Positions 1 to 4,775 of a stretch of 6,492 bases of DNA are shown piece after piece. Position 1 is the stretch's first letter. Every line of letters begins with the position of its first letter. The notes under the pieces are model-generated. The model made no database searches. It had not been told where the DNA came from and saw only the letters and a list, made by a program, of their open reading frames with translations. This stretch comes from Leucobacter sp. (GTDB taxonomy: Bacteria > Actinomycetota > Actinomycetes > Actinomycetales > Microbacteriaceae): NCBI GenBank assembly GCA_031178565.1, contig JAPSIU010000163.1, positions 1-6,492 of the forward strand, written 5' to 3'. Made by a program: the position numbers and the translations under genes.

Positions 1-118
1 GGTCGCCGAAGAGATGTGGCCGTACCTCACCGAGCACTTCGGCAACCTCCTGCGCGACCGGCGTGGTGCCGTTGTGGTCCAGATAGACGCAGGAATCGGG
101 GCCGGCCGGATCTGACAT
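1..118 (-). CDS. NifS/SufS-like PLP enzyme (cysteine desulfurase or selenocysteine lyase), N-terminal fragment
   Basis: Only the first 39 codons are present; the rest lies beyond the left edge. The protein opens with a short variable stretch, then a motif at residues 11-21 (V-Y-L-D-H-N-G-T-T-P-V), followed by a helix and R-P-H-L-F-G-D. This is the N-terminal signature of class V aminotransferase-fold cysteine desulfurases and selenocysteine lyases (IscS/NifS, usual form Y-L-D-N-N-A-T-T-P-V). Such enzymes take S or Se from cysteine or selenocysteine as an enzyme-bound persulfide or perselenide. The catalytic lysine and cysteine lie outside the window, so the two activities cannot be separated. 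It follows selB by 47 bp on the same strand, so selenium delivery to SelD is a reasonable inference from context. The ATG at 118 is preferred; an in-frame GTG at 124 is possible and a stop (TAG) at 130-128 limits the start. No Shine-Dalgarno is visible. Confidence 0.8.
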   Translation of the reverse strand, partial: MSDPAGPDSCVYLDHNGTTPVAQEVAEVLGEVRPHLFGD

Positions 119-130
119 GCTCACAAGCTA
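119..130 (-). promoter_or_regulatory. Possible -10 box for a leaderless transcript of the NifS-like gene
   Basis: On the minus strand TAGCTT (130-125) fits TANNNT and is followed by six bases before the ATG at 118, which puts the start codon at the expected transcription start. No convincing -35 hexamer is seen at 16-18 bp spacing, and the gene could equally be served by read-through from selB. The same geometry occurs in front of selD. Confidence 0.3.
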
Positions 131-165
131 GCAGAGGCGGGAACGGGACGATCGGAGCCGCGGTC

Positions 166-2016
166 TCAGCGCACCACGCATCGCAGGTTGCCGTCGAGGC
201 GCCGGGTCCAGCCGCGCTCGTCCAGGTGCTCGAGCAGCGGGATCGCGACGCGTCGTGTCGTGTCGAGCTCCCGGCGCGCCTCACTCGCCGTGAAGGGTCG
301 GCCGAGCGCCGCGAGGCGCTGCATCGCGACAGCGGGGGCGTTCGGCAGCAGGATCACGCCGCCGCCGAGACGCAGCAGACGCCCGGCGCGCTCGGCTGCA
401 GCCAACTCGCGCGTGCCGAGGCGCAGCACGGCGAGGTCCTCCGCCTCGGGGGCCCCGAACGGGCGCTCGCGGAGTCGCCGTTCGAGCTCGGCGACCCCCG
501 GCTCGGCGGTCCCCAGCTCGGCAGCGCGTCCCGGCCGGCGCAGCACACCGCGCTGCGCCTCGAGTCCGGCACGACGCGCGATGAGCGGCAGCAGGGAGGG
601 ATCCGGCAGCGGGGGTTGCGAGCGCAGCAGCACGTCGGCGGCCGCTCCCTCCGCGAGACCGGGCGACAGCGGATCCGAGCGCGACTTCTCCGCGACCGCG
701 GAGATCAGCGTCTTCGCCCAGTGATCCAACGTCGGCGGATGCACCCACCACGCACGATCAGCGCCCACCGCGGCGATCCCCTCCGGCACGGTCCCGAGAC
801 CCGCGTGCCCGAAACTGCGCAGACGGGCGAGCGGCATCGCACCGCGCCGACGGACGTCGGCCGCGGGGTCCCCGCTCGCAGGCAGTGCCGCGAGAGCCGC
901 GGCCCGTCGCGCCCCGGCCCCGCGTCGGCGCAGCGGCGGCGGATCCACGTCGAGCACCAGGGCGCCGGCGAGCACGGAGCGGCCGCCCGGACTGCGCAGC
1001 ACGAACCGATCGCCGAGCTGCAGCGGCAGCGCTCGCTCCAGCGCGAGTCTCGCGTGATCGTCGCCGAACGGACGCATTCGCGCCTGAACCGCGGCGGTCC
1101 CGATGTGGACCACGAGCTGCTCGGGCCCGTCGGTGAAACCGAGGCCCGTCGTGCGCCGGACGTCGACGGAGCTCACGATCTCCCAGGCGTCCGGGGTGAC
1201 CAGCGCGTCGCCGCGGTGCACGTCGTCGACCGACGCCTCGCGCAGATTCACCGCCACGCGCGCGTGCGGCGTCGCGGACTGCACGGCGGTCCCGAGACTC
1301 TGCAGGCCGCGCACACTCACCTCGCGACGACCGGGAGACCTGCGGGATCCCGCAGCGCCGCCCGCACCCCGCCCGCTCACGAGCCGCAGGCGGTCGCTCT
1401 GACGGAGCGTGCCTGCGGTGAGGGACCCCGTGACGACGGTGCCTGCCCCGCGGATGCTGAACGACCGGTCGACCCAGAGCCGCACTCTCGCCCCCGCGTC
1501 GGGCGCGGGCAGTTCCGCCAGCATCTCGTCGAGCCGGTGCACGAAGTCGTCGAGTCCGCTGCCGTCGGCCGCGGAGACCACGACGACGGGGGCGTGCTCG
1601 AGCGGCGTCCCCTCGAGCTGGGCGCGCGCCTCGGCTTCGACGTCGCCCAGCTGCTGCTGCGAGGCCAGATCGGCCCGGGTGATCACCACGAGCCCGTGCT
1701 CGATCCCGAGCGCGGCGAGGGCGTCGCGGTGATCGCTCGACTGCGCCTGCCAGCCCTGATCCGCGGCGACGACGAAGCACACCGCGGGAGCCGGTCCGAC
1801 ACCCGCGAGCATGTTCGCGAGGAATCGCTCGTGGCCGGGCACGTCGACGAAGGCGACGCTTCGGCCGGACGGCAGGTCGGTCCAGGCGAAGCCGAGGTCG
1901 ATGGTCAGGCCGCGCCGTTTCTCCTCGGCGAGGCGATCCGGCTCCATACCGGTGAGCGCGCGGACGAGCCTGGACTTGCCGTGATCGACGTGACCGGCGG
2001 TGGCGACCACGTACAT
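166..2016 (-). CDS. selB: SelB, selenocysteine-specific translation elongation factor
   Basis: SelB is a GTPase that binds Sec-tRNA-Sec and delivers it to UGA codons followed by a SECIS hairpin. The 616-residue protein matches the usual length (about 614 in E. coli). G1 is G-H-V-D-H-G-K-S at residues 8-15; the effector loop R-G-L-T-I-D is at 35-40; G3 D-V-P-G-H is at 58-62; G4 is T-R-A-D at 113-116 (T-K-A-D in E. coli); G5 S-A-A-D-G is at 148-152. Beta-barrel domains II and III follow (about 177-350), then the winged-helix region. The last ~43 residues (T-A-S-E-A-R-R-E-L to the end) align well with the SECIS-binding fourth winged helix of E. coli SelB. A Gly/Ser/Arg-rich insertion sits in domain II (about 215-231). 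The ATG at 2016 is chosen because family homology begins exactly there; an upstream extension would overlap selA. It starts one base after the selA stop (TGA-C-ATG) without a clear Shine-Dalgarno, suggesting translational coupling. Confidence 0.97.
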   Translation of the reverse strand: MYVVATAGHVDHGKSRLVRALTGMEPDRLAEEKRRGLTIDLGFAWTDLPSGRSVAFVDVPGHERFLANMLAGVGPAPAVCFVVAADQGWQAQSSDHRDALAALGIEHGLVVITRADLASQQQLGDVEAEARAQLEGTPLEHAPVVVVSAADGSGLDDFVHRLDEMLAELPAPDAGARVRLWVDRSFSIRGAGTVVTGSLTAGTLRQSDRLRLVSGRGAGGAAGSRRSPGRREVSVRGLQSLGTAVQSATPHARVAVNLREASVDDVHRGDALVTPDAWEIVSSVDVRRTTGLGFTDGPEQLVVHIGTAAVQARMRPFGDDHARLALERALPLQLGDRFVLRSPGGRSVLAGALVLDVDPPPLRRRGAGARRAAALAALPASGDPAADVRRRGAMPLARLRSFGHAGLGTVPEGIAAVGADRAWWVHPPTLDHWAKTLISAVAEKSRSDPLSPGLAEGAAADVLLRSQPPLPDPSLLPLIARRAGLEAQRGVLRRPGRAAELGTAEPGVAELERRLRERPFGAPEAEDLAVLRLGTRELAAAERAGRLLRLGGGVILLPNAPAVAMQRLAALGRPFTASEARRELDTTRRVAIPLLEHLDERGWTRRLDGNLRCVVR

Positions 2017-2017
2017 G

Positions 2018-3460
2018 TCAGCGGGTCCGGTAGGGCTTGAGGGGACGCTCACCGTTCGGGTCGAGCGCCTGCCGGGCTTCCGCGCGGACGCCTTGCGCGG
2101 CCTCCACGAGCGCCTCGGCGAGCGCCTCGTCATCCTCTTCGTCGACGCAGCGCAGGTCGATGAGGCAGCGCTCCTGATGCACCCGGCCGACGACCGCGGG
2201 CGTGCCGAGCCTCAGACGCGTCGCGAACACCTCTGGGAGTTCGACGGCCCAGCCCGGGAGCGGGACGCCCGGCGCGCCGCCGCCGCCGACACGGCCGTCA
2301 TGGGGCACCACCGTCAGGTGCAGGTCGGCCGCGGCGCTCACGCGGGTCGCGACCGCCTCCGCGCGCTCGCGCAGCCGTTCGGGATCGGCGTGCAGTGCGA
2401 CCTGCACCGGCGTCCGCCCGCCGCGGAGGGTCGCCTCGACCCCGGCGAGCGTGAGCTTGTCGCTGCGCACCGCCCGCGCGAGGGGGTGCGTGCGCAGTCG
2501 CTCGATCGTCTCGCGGCGTCCGAGCAGCAGTCCCGCCTGAGGCCCGCCCAGCAGCTTGTCACCGCTCACGATCACCGCGTCGGCGCCGGCCCGGAGCGCG
2601 CCGTCGATGTCGGGCTCGTCCGGCAGCAGCGGATCCGGGGCGAGGAGCCCGCTGCCGAGATCCACGACGAGCGGGATGCGCCGCCCCGTCTCGGCCTCGT
2701 CCGCATCGAGCAGCTCCCGCAGGCGGGCGACGCCCACGTCCGAGGTGAATCCGTCGACGCGGAAGTTGCTCGGGTGCACCTTGAGCACGCAGCGGGTCGC
2801 CGGGCCGAGCGCACGGAGGTAGTCGGCGGGGTGCGTGCGATTCGTCGCGCCGACCTCGCGCAGCCGGGCGCCGGTCGTCTCCATGAGCTCTGGCAGACGG
2901 AACCCGGCTCCGATCTCGACGAGCTCGCCGCGGCTCACGACGATCTCCTGCCCGGGTGCGGAGGCGGTCGCGGGGGCCGCGGGGGCCGCCGGGCCGCAGG
3001 CGGTCACCGCGAGCAGCAGCGCAGCCGCCCCGTTGTTCACGATGAGCGCGTCCTCGGCCGCCGGACACGCCCGCAGCAGTGCCTCGCGAGCCCCCGCTCC
3101 GCGCGCGCTCCTCTTGCCGGTTCCGAGGTCCATCTCGATGTCCGCGTACCCCGCCGCCGCCAGCACGGCCTCGCGGGCGGCGTCGGAGAGCGGCGCCCTG
3201 CCGAGGTTCGTGTGCACGATGACACCGGTCGCGTTCAGCACGGGTCTCAGCGTCGAGGCGGCGGCCGCGCTCAGCGCGCGCTCGACGGCGGGTTCGACCT
3301 CCGCGACGGGCAGCGATCCCTCGCGCGCAGCTCGCTGCCGCTCGGCGATGATCGCGCGAATCTCGGCCTCGCCCAGCCGCTGCCGGGCCCGGGCGACTGC
3401 GGGGAGCTCGAGCAGGCGATCGGTGCGCGGAATCCGCCGCCGCTCGTCATCGTCGCCCAC
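2018..3460 (-). CDS. selA: SelA, L-seryl-tRNA(Sec) selenium transferase (selenocysteine synthase)
   Basis: SelA is a cytoplasmic PLP enzyme, a homodecamer in known bacteria, that converts seryl-tRNA-Sec to selenocysteyl-tRNA-Sec using selenophosphate. The 480-residue product compares with 463 in E. coli. After an N-terminal tRNA-binding region (about 1-65, including I-P-R-T-D-R-L-L-E) comes the family motif T-L-R-P-V-L-N-A-T-G, then H-T-N-L-G-R-A at about 83-89. The PLP lysine is K302 in S-G-D-K-L-L-G-G-P-Q-A-G (E. coli K295). A Pro/Ala-rich insertion lies at about 156-171. The open frame extends upstream through the tRNA gene, but the GTG at 3460 is preferred: it has GGAGG at 6-nt spacing beyond a GG pair and an N-terminus of family length, while longer forms would be translated from selC. 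The gene lies 71 bp downstream of selC and one base before selB, giving a selC-selA-selB transcription unit. It ends in TGA. Confidence 0.97.
   Translation of the reverse strand: MGDDDERRRIPRTDRLLELPAVARARQRLGEAEIRAIIAERQRAAREGSLPVAEVEPAVERALSAAAASTLRPVLNATGVIVHTNLGRAPLSDAAREAVLAAAGYADIEMDLGTGKRSARGAGAREALLRACPAAEDALIVNNGAAALLLAVTACGPAAPAAPATASAPGQEIVVSRGELVEIGAGFRLPELMETTGARLREVGATNRTHPADYLRALGPATRCVLKVHPSNFRVDGFTSDVGVARLRELLDADEAETGRRIPLVVDLGSGLLAPDPLLPDEPDIDGALRAGADAVIVSGDKLLGGPQAGLLLGRRETIERLRTHPLARAVRSDKLTLAGVEATLRGGRTPVQVALHADPERLRERAEAVATRVSAAADLHLTVVPHDGRVGGGGAPGVPLPGWAVELPEVFATRLRLGTPAVVGRVHQERCLIDLRCVDEEDDEALAEALVEAAQGVRAEARQALDPNGERPLKPYRTR
2953..2995 (-). repeat. Short GC-rich tandem repeat encoding the Pro/Ala insertion in SelA
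   Basis: On the plus strand the 9-bp unit GCGGGGGCC occurs twice in tandem (2970-2978 and 2979-2987), followed by a degenerate copy (2988-2995). In SelA it encodes a P-A-A-P-A-A-P-A-T-A-S-A-P stretch with no counterpart in E. coli SelA. The 9-bp unit keeps the reading frame, so copy number could change by slippage without breaking the gene. Confidence 0.6.
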
Positions 3461-3464
3461 GGCA

Positions 3465-3471
3465 CCCCTCC
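3465..3471 (-). promoter_or_regulatory. Shine-Dalgarno of selA
   Basis: On the minus strand GGAGGGG runs 3471-3465, with GGAGG ending 6 nt before the GTG at 3460. It is the only strong ribosome binding site among the genes here and decides the GTG start over the longer open frame that enters selC. Confidence 0.8.
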
Positions 3472-3492
3472 GCTTCCATCCGCTTCGCTTCT

Positions 3493-3522
3493 CGACCGTG
3501 CGGCCGCATGGTCGTACGGTCG
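3493..3522 (-). other. Hairpin in the selC-selA intergenic RNA
   Basis: CGACCGT (3493-3499) pairs perfectly with ACGGTCG (3516-3522), a 7-bp stem with a 16-nt loop that itself contains the palindrome TGCGGCCGCA (3499-3508). An alternative pairing of GACC (3494-3497) with GGTC (3510-3513) would exclude the outer stem. The structure lies 10 nt beyond the tRNA CCA end and about 20 nt before the selA Shine-Dalgarno. It could affect tRNA 3' processing, tune selA translation, or be a chance result of high GC. Confidence 0.4.
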
Positions 3523-3531
3523 TCGACGTCT

Positions 3532-3627
3532 TGGCGGAGGCGGACGGGAATCGAACCCGCCAGACCGAGATACTCGGCCTCACCGGTTTTGAAGACCGGG
3601 GGGCCCACCAGGAACCCTGACGCCTCC
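3532..3627 (-). tRNA. selC: tRNA-Sec (UCA anticodon)
   Basis: This 96-nt gene with an encoded CCA folds as a bacterial selenocysteine tRNA. The 5' strand GGAGGCGT faces CCGCCTCC; seven pairs form and the eighth is U opposite C. The D-arm is a 6-bp stem GGGTTC/GGGCCC with loop CTGGT, the long D-stem being a tRNA-Sec hallmark. The anticodon stem-loop is CCGGT-CTTCAAA-ACCGG with anticodon TCA at 3592-3590, reading UGA. The long variable arm is GGCCGAG-TAT-CTCGGTC (7 bp, 3-nt loop). The T-arm is GCGGG-TTCGATT-CCCGT, followed by the discriminator G and CCA. The G49-U65 and C50-G64 pairs, reported as EF-Tu antideterminants in E. coli tRNA-Sec, are present. The gene is the first element of the selC-selA-selB unit, so its 3' end would need processing from a longer transcript, or a second promoter would serve selA. 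Confidence 0.97.
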
Positions 3628-3634
3628 ACCCAAG

Positions 3635-3663
3635 ATCCTAGCCCTCGCGCCCGCGAGTGCCGA
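3635..3663 (-). promoter_or_regulatory. Proposed sigma-70-type promoter of selC-selA-selB
   Basis: On the minus strand TCGGCA (3663-3658; 4 of 6 matches to TTGACA) is followed after exactly 17 bp by TAGGAT (3640-3635; fits TANNNT). Transcription would begin about 7 nt further on, at 3628 or 3627, which is the tRNA 5' end or one base before it. The spacer is occupied by a perfect palindrome. Confidence 0.5.
3644..3657. repeat. Inverted repeat inside the selC promoter spacer (possible operator)
   Basis: CTCGCG (3644-3649), a 2-bp centre, then CGCGAG (3652-3657) form a perfect 14-bp palindrome. It lies wholly between the proposed -35 and -10 boxes of selC, where a dimeric repressor would block or a MerR-type activator would act. 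No regulator gene is in the window, and the high GC makes short palindromes common. Confidence 0.45.
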
Positions 3664-3679
3664 TTCCCAGGAGGGAGTC

Positions 3680-3706
3680 GTTCCGGGCGGGAACCGGAAG
3701 CTCCGG
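3680..3706. repeat. Two adjoining inverted repeats upstream of selD
   Basis: GTTCC (3680-3684) is inverted as GGAAC (3690-3694). Sharing base 3694, CCGGA (3694-3698) is inverted as TCCGG (3702-3706) around AGC. The second repeat ends one base before the proposed selD -10 box. They cover the area where -35 contacts would be, so they may be operator half-sites, but the assignment is speculative. Confidence 0.35.
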
Positions 3707-3707
3707 G

Positions 3708-3713
3708 TAGTCT
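3708..3713 (+). promoter_or_regulatory. Proposed -10 box for leaderless selD
   Basis: TAGTCT fits TANNNT and ends 7 nt before the A of the selD ATG at 3720, so the mRNA would begin at the start codon. The same bases contain an in-frame TAG (3708-3710), which rules out a longer SelD. No good -35 is seen at 17 bp, and the only strong Shine-Dalgarno-like run (AGGAGGG, 3669-3675) is about 45 bp from the ATG. Confidence 0.45.
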
Positions 3714-3719
3714 CGGGGC

Positions 3720-4712
3720 ATGGCTATCGCGCAGGATCCCGCACGACTGACCGGCTACGCGCACGGAGGCGGCTGCGCGTGCAAGATCCCGCCGGGCGAG
3801 CTCGAGGACGCCGTGCGGGGCCTCGTCGGGCAGACATCACCAAGGGTGCTCGTGGGTCTCGACGACGGCGACGACGCATCGGCCGTGCTCGTGCGCGACG
3901 ACCTGGCGATCCTCTCCACGACGGACTTCTTCACCCCGGTCGTCGACGACGCCTACGACTGGGGGCGCATCGCGGCCGCGAACGCGCTCTCCGACATCTA
4001 CGCGATGGGCGGGACGCCGATCTCGGCGCTCAATCTCGTCGGCTGGCCGCGCGAGGTGCTGCCGATGGAGCTGCTCACCGAGGTGCTGCGCGGCGGCCTC
4101 GACGTCGCCGCCGAGGCGGATTGCCCGGTCACGGGCGGGCACTCGATCGACGACCCCGAGCCGAAGTACGGCATGGCGGTCACCGGCGTCGTCGATCCCG
4201 CGCAGCTCATGCGCAACGACGCGGCCGAGCCCGGGCTGCCGCTCACCCTCACGAAGCCCATCGGCGTGGGGGTGCTGAACAATCGGCACAAGCGGACGGG
4301 AGAGGTGTTCGATCACGCGGTCGCGCAGATGGTGCAGCTCAATCGCGAGGCATCGCAGGCCGCGGTCGCCGCCGGGGTCAGGGCTGCGACCGACGTCACC
4401 GGCTTCGGCCTGCTGGGGCACCTCTACAAGATGTGCCGGGCGTCGGGCATCGGCGCGGTGATCGACGCGAGCGCCGTGCCGCTCATCGATGGCGCGAAGC
4501 GGTCGCTCGACGAGGGTTTCATCCCGGGTGGATCGCGCCGCAATCTCGACTGGGTGCGCCCCCATCTGCGCGTCGAGGCTCCGCTCGGCGAAGAGGAGCT
4601 CGTGCTGCTCGCCGACGCGCAGACCTCGGGCGGCCTGCTCGTCGTCGGAGAGATCCCCGGCCACCCGGTGATCGGCGAGACGACTGCGGGTTCCGGTATC
4701 ACGATCCGATAG
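3720..4712 (+). CDS. selD: SelD, selenophosphate synthetase (selenide, water dikinase)
   Basis: SelD makes selenophosphate, AMP and phosphate from ATP, water and selenide, supplying SelA. The N-terminal glycine-rich loop H-G-G-G-C-A-C-K (15-22) gives C19 and K22, equivalent to the catalytic Cys17 and Lys20 of E. coli; the site is TGC, so this is the cysteine rather than the selenocysteine form. Other family motifs are L-S-T-T-D-F-F at 65-71, N-A-L-S-D-I-Y-A-M-G-G at 88-98, T-G-G-H-S-I-D at 138-144, T-K-P-I-G-V-G-V-L at 178-186, T-D-V-T-G-F-G-L-L-G-H-L at 224-235 and D-A-Q-T-S-G-G-L-L at 299-307. The acidic pair D51-D52 fits the metal/ATP site. At 330 residues it is shorter than E. coli (347): after G-G-L-L-V-V the last helix is largely missing, leaving G-E-I-P-G-H-P-V-I-G-E and a short tail. 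The frame is intact and ends in TAG. It is divergent from selC and convergent with nrfD. Confidence 0.97.
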   Translation: MAIAQDPARLTGYAHGGGCACKIPPGELEDAVRGLVGQTSPRVLVGLDDGDDASAVLVRDDLAILSTTDFFTPVVDDAYDWGRIAAANALSDIYAMGGTPISALNLVGWPREVLPMELLTEVLRGGLDVAAEADCPVTGGHSIDDPEPKYGMAVTGVVDPAQLMRNDAAEPGLPLTLTKPIGVGVLNNRHKRTGEVFDHAVAQMVQLNREASQAAVAAGVRAATDVTGFGLLGHLYKMCRASGIGAVIDASAVPLIDGAKRSLDEGFIPGGSRRNLDWVRPHLRVEAPLGEEELVLLADAQTSGGLLVVGEIPGHPVIGETTAGSGITIR

Positions 4713-4745
4713 CCGTTCAGCGGGAAGCGGACGGCGGACGGCGGT

Positions 4746-4775
4746 GTGCGGGCAGCGGGTCCGCACCGCCCGCAC
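4746..4775. terminator. GC-rich hairpin between convergent selD and nrfD, likely bidirectional terminator
   Basis: GTGCGGGC (4746-4753) pairs perfectly with GCCCGCAC (4768-4775), an 8-bp stem around a 14-nt loop that can pair further inside. An alternative longer stem uses GCGGTG-T-GCGG (4741-4751) with CCGCACCGC (4761-4769). The hairpin starts 33 nt after the selD stop and directly abuts the nrfD stop codon. There is no T-tract on either strand, so it is not a classical intrinsic terminator, though stems without T-tracts are often seen at gene ends in high-GC actinomycetes. Confidence 0.55.

Noticed and set aside
16..2040. Long plus-strand open frame (674 codons) opposite selB
   Set aside because: It is antisense to a clear SelB, has an Arg/Gly/Pro-rich composition without family motifs, and such shadows are normal at this GC content.
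2017..2133. Upstream extension of selB to 2133
   Set aside because: The 39 extra residues overlap selA and precede the normal SelB N-terminus, which begins right at the G1 region.
3461..3583. Upstream extension of selA to an ATG at 3583
   Set aside because: The extra 41 codons would be read from the tRNA-Sec gene; the GTG at 3460 has a strong Shine-Dalgarno and gives the family-length N-terminus.
2000..3592. Plus-strand open frame (530 codons) opposite selA and running into selC
   Set aside because: Antisense to a clear SelA and overlaps the tRNA gene; low-complexity translation with no recognisable domain.
3669..3675. AGGAGGG as the selD ribosome binding site
   Set aside because: It is about 45 bp upstream of the ATG, and an in-frame TAG at 3708-3710 prevents an earlier start; no start codon follows it at suitable spacing.
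3690..3713. GGAAC (3690-3694) as the -35 of an ECF sigma factor promoter for selD
   Set aside because: No matching ECF-type -10 (such as CGTT) occurs at 16-18 bp; the distance to TAGTCT is too short.
4731..4744. CGGACGG-like tandem doublet after selD
   Set aside because: Two short copies in GC-rich sequence; no sign of function or extension into a repeat array.
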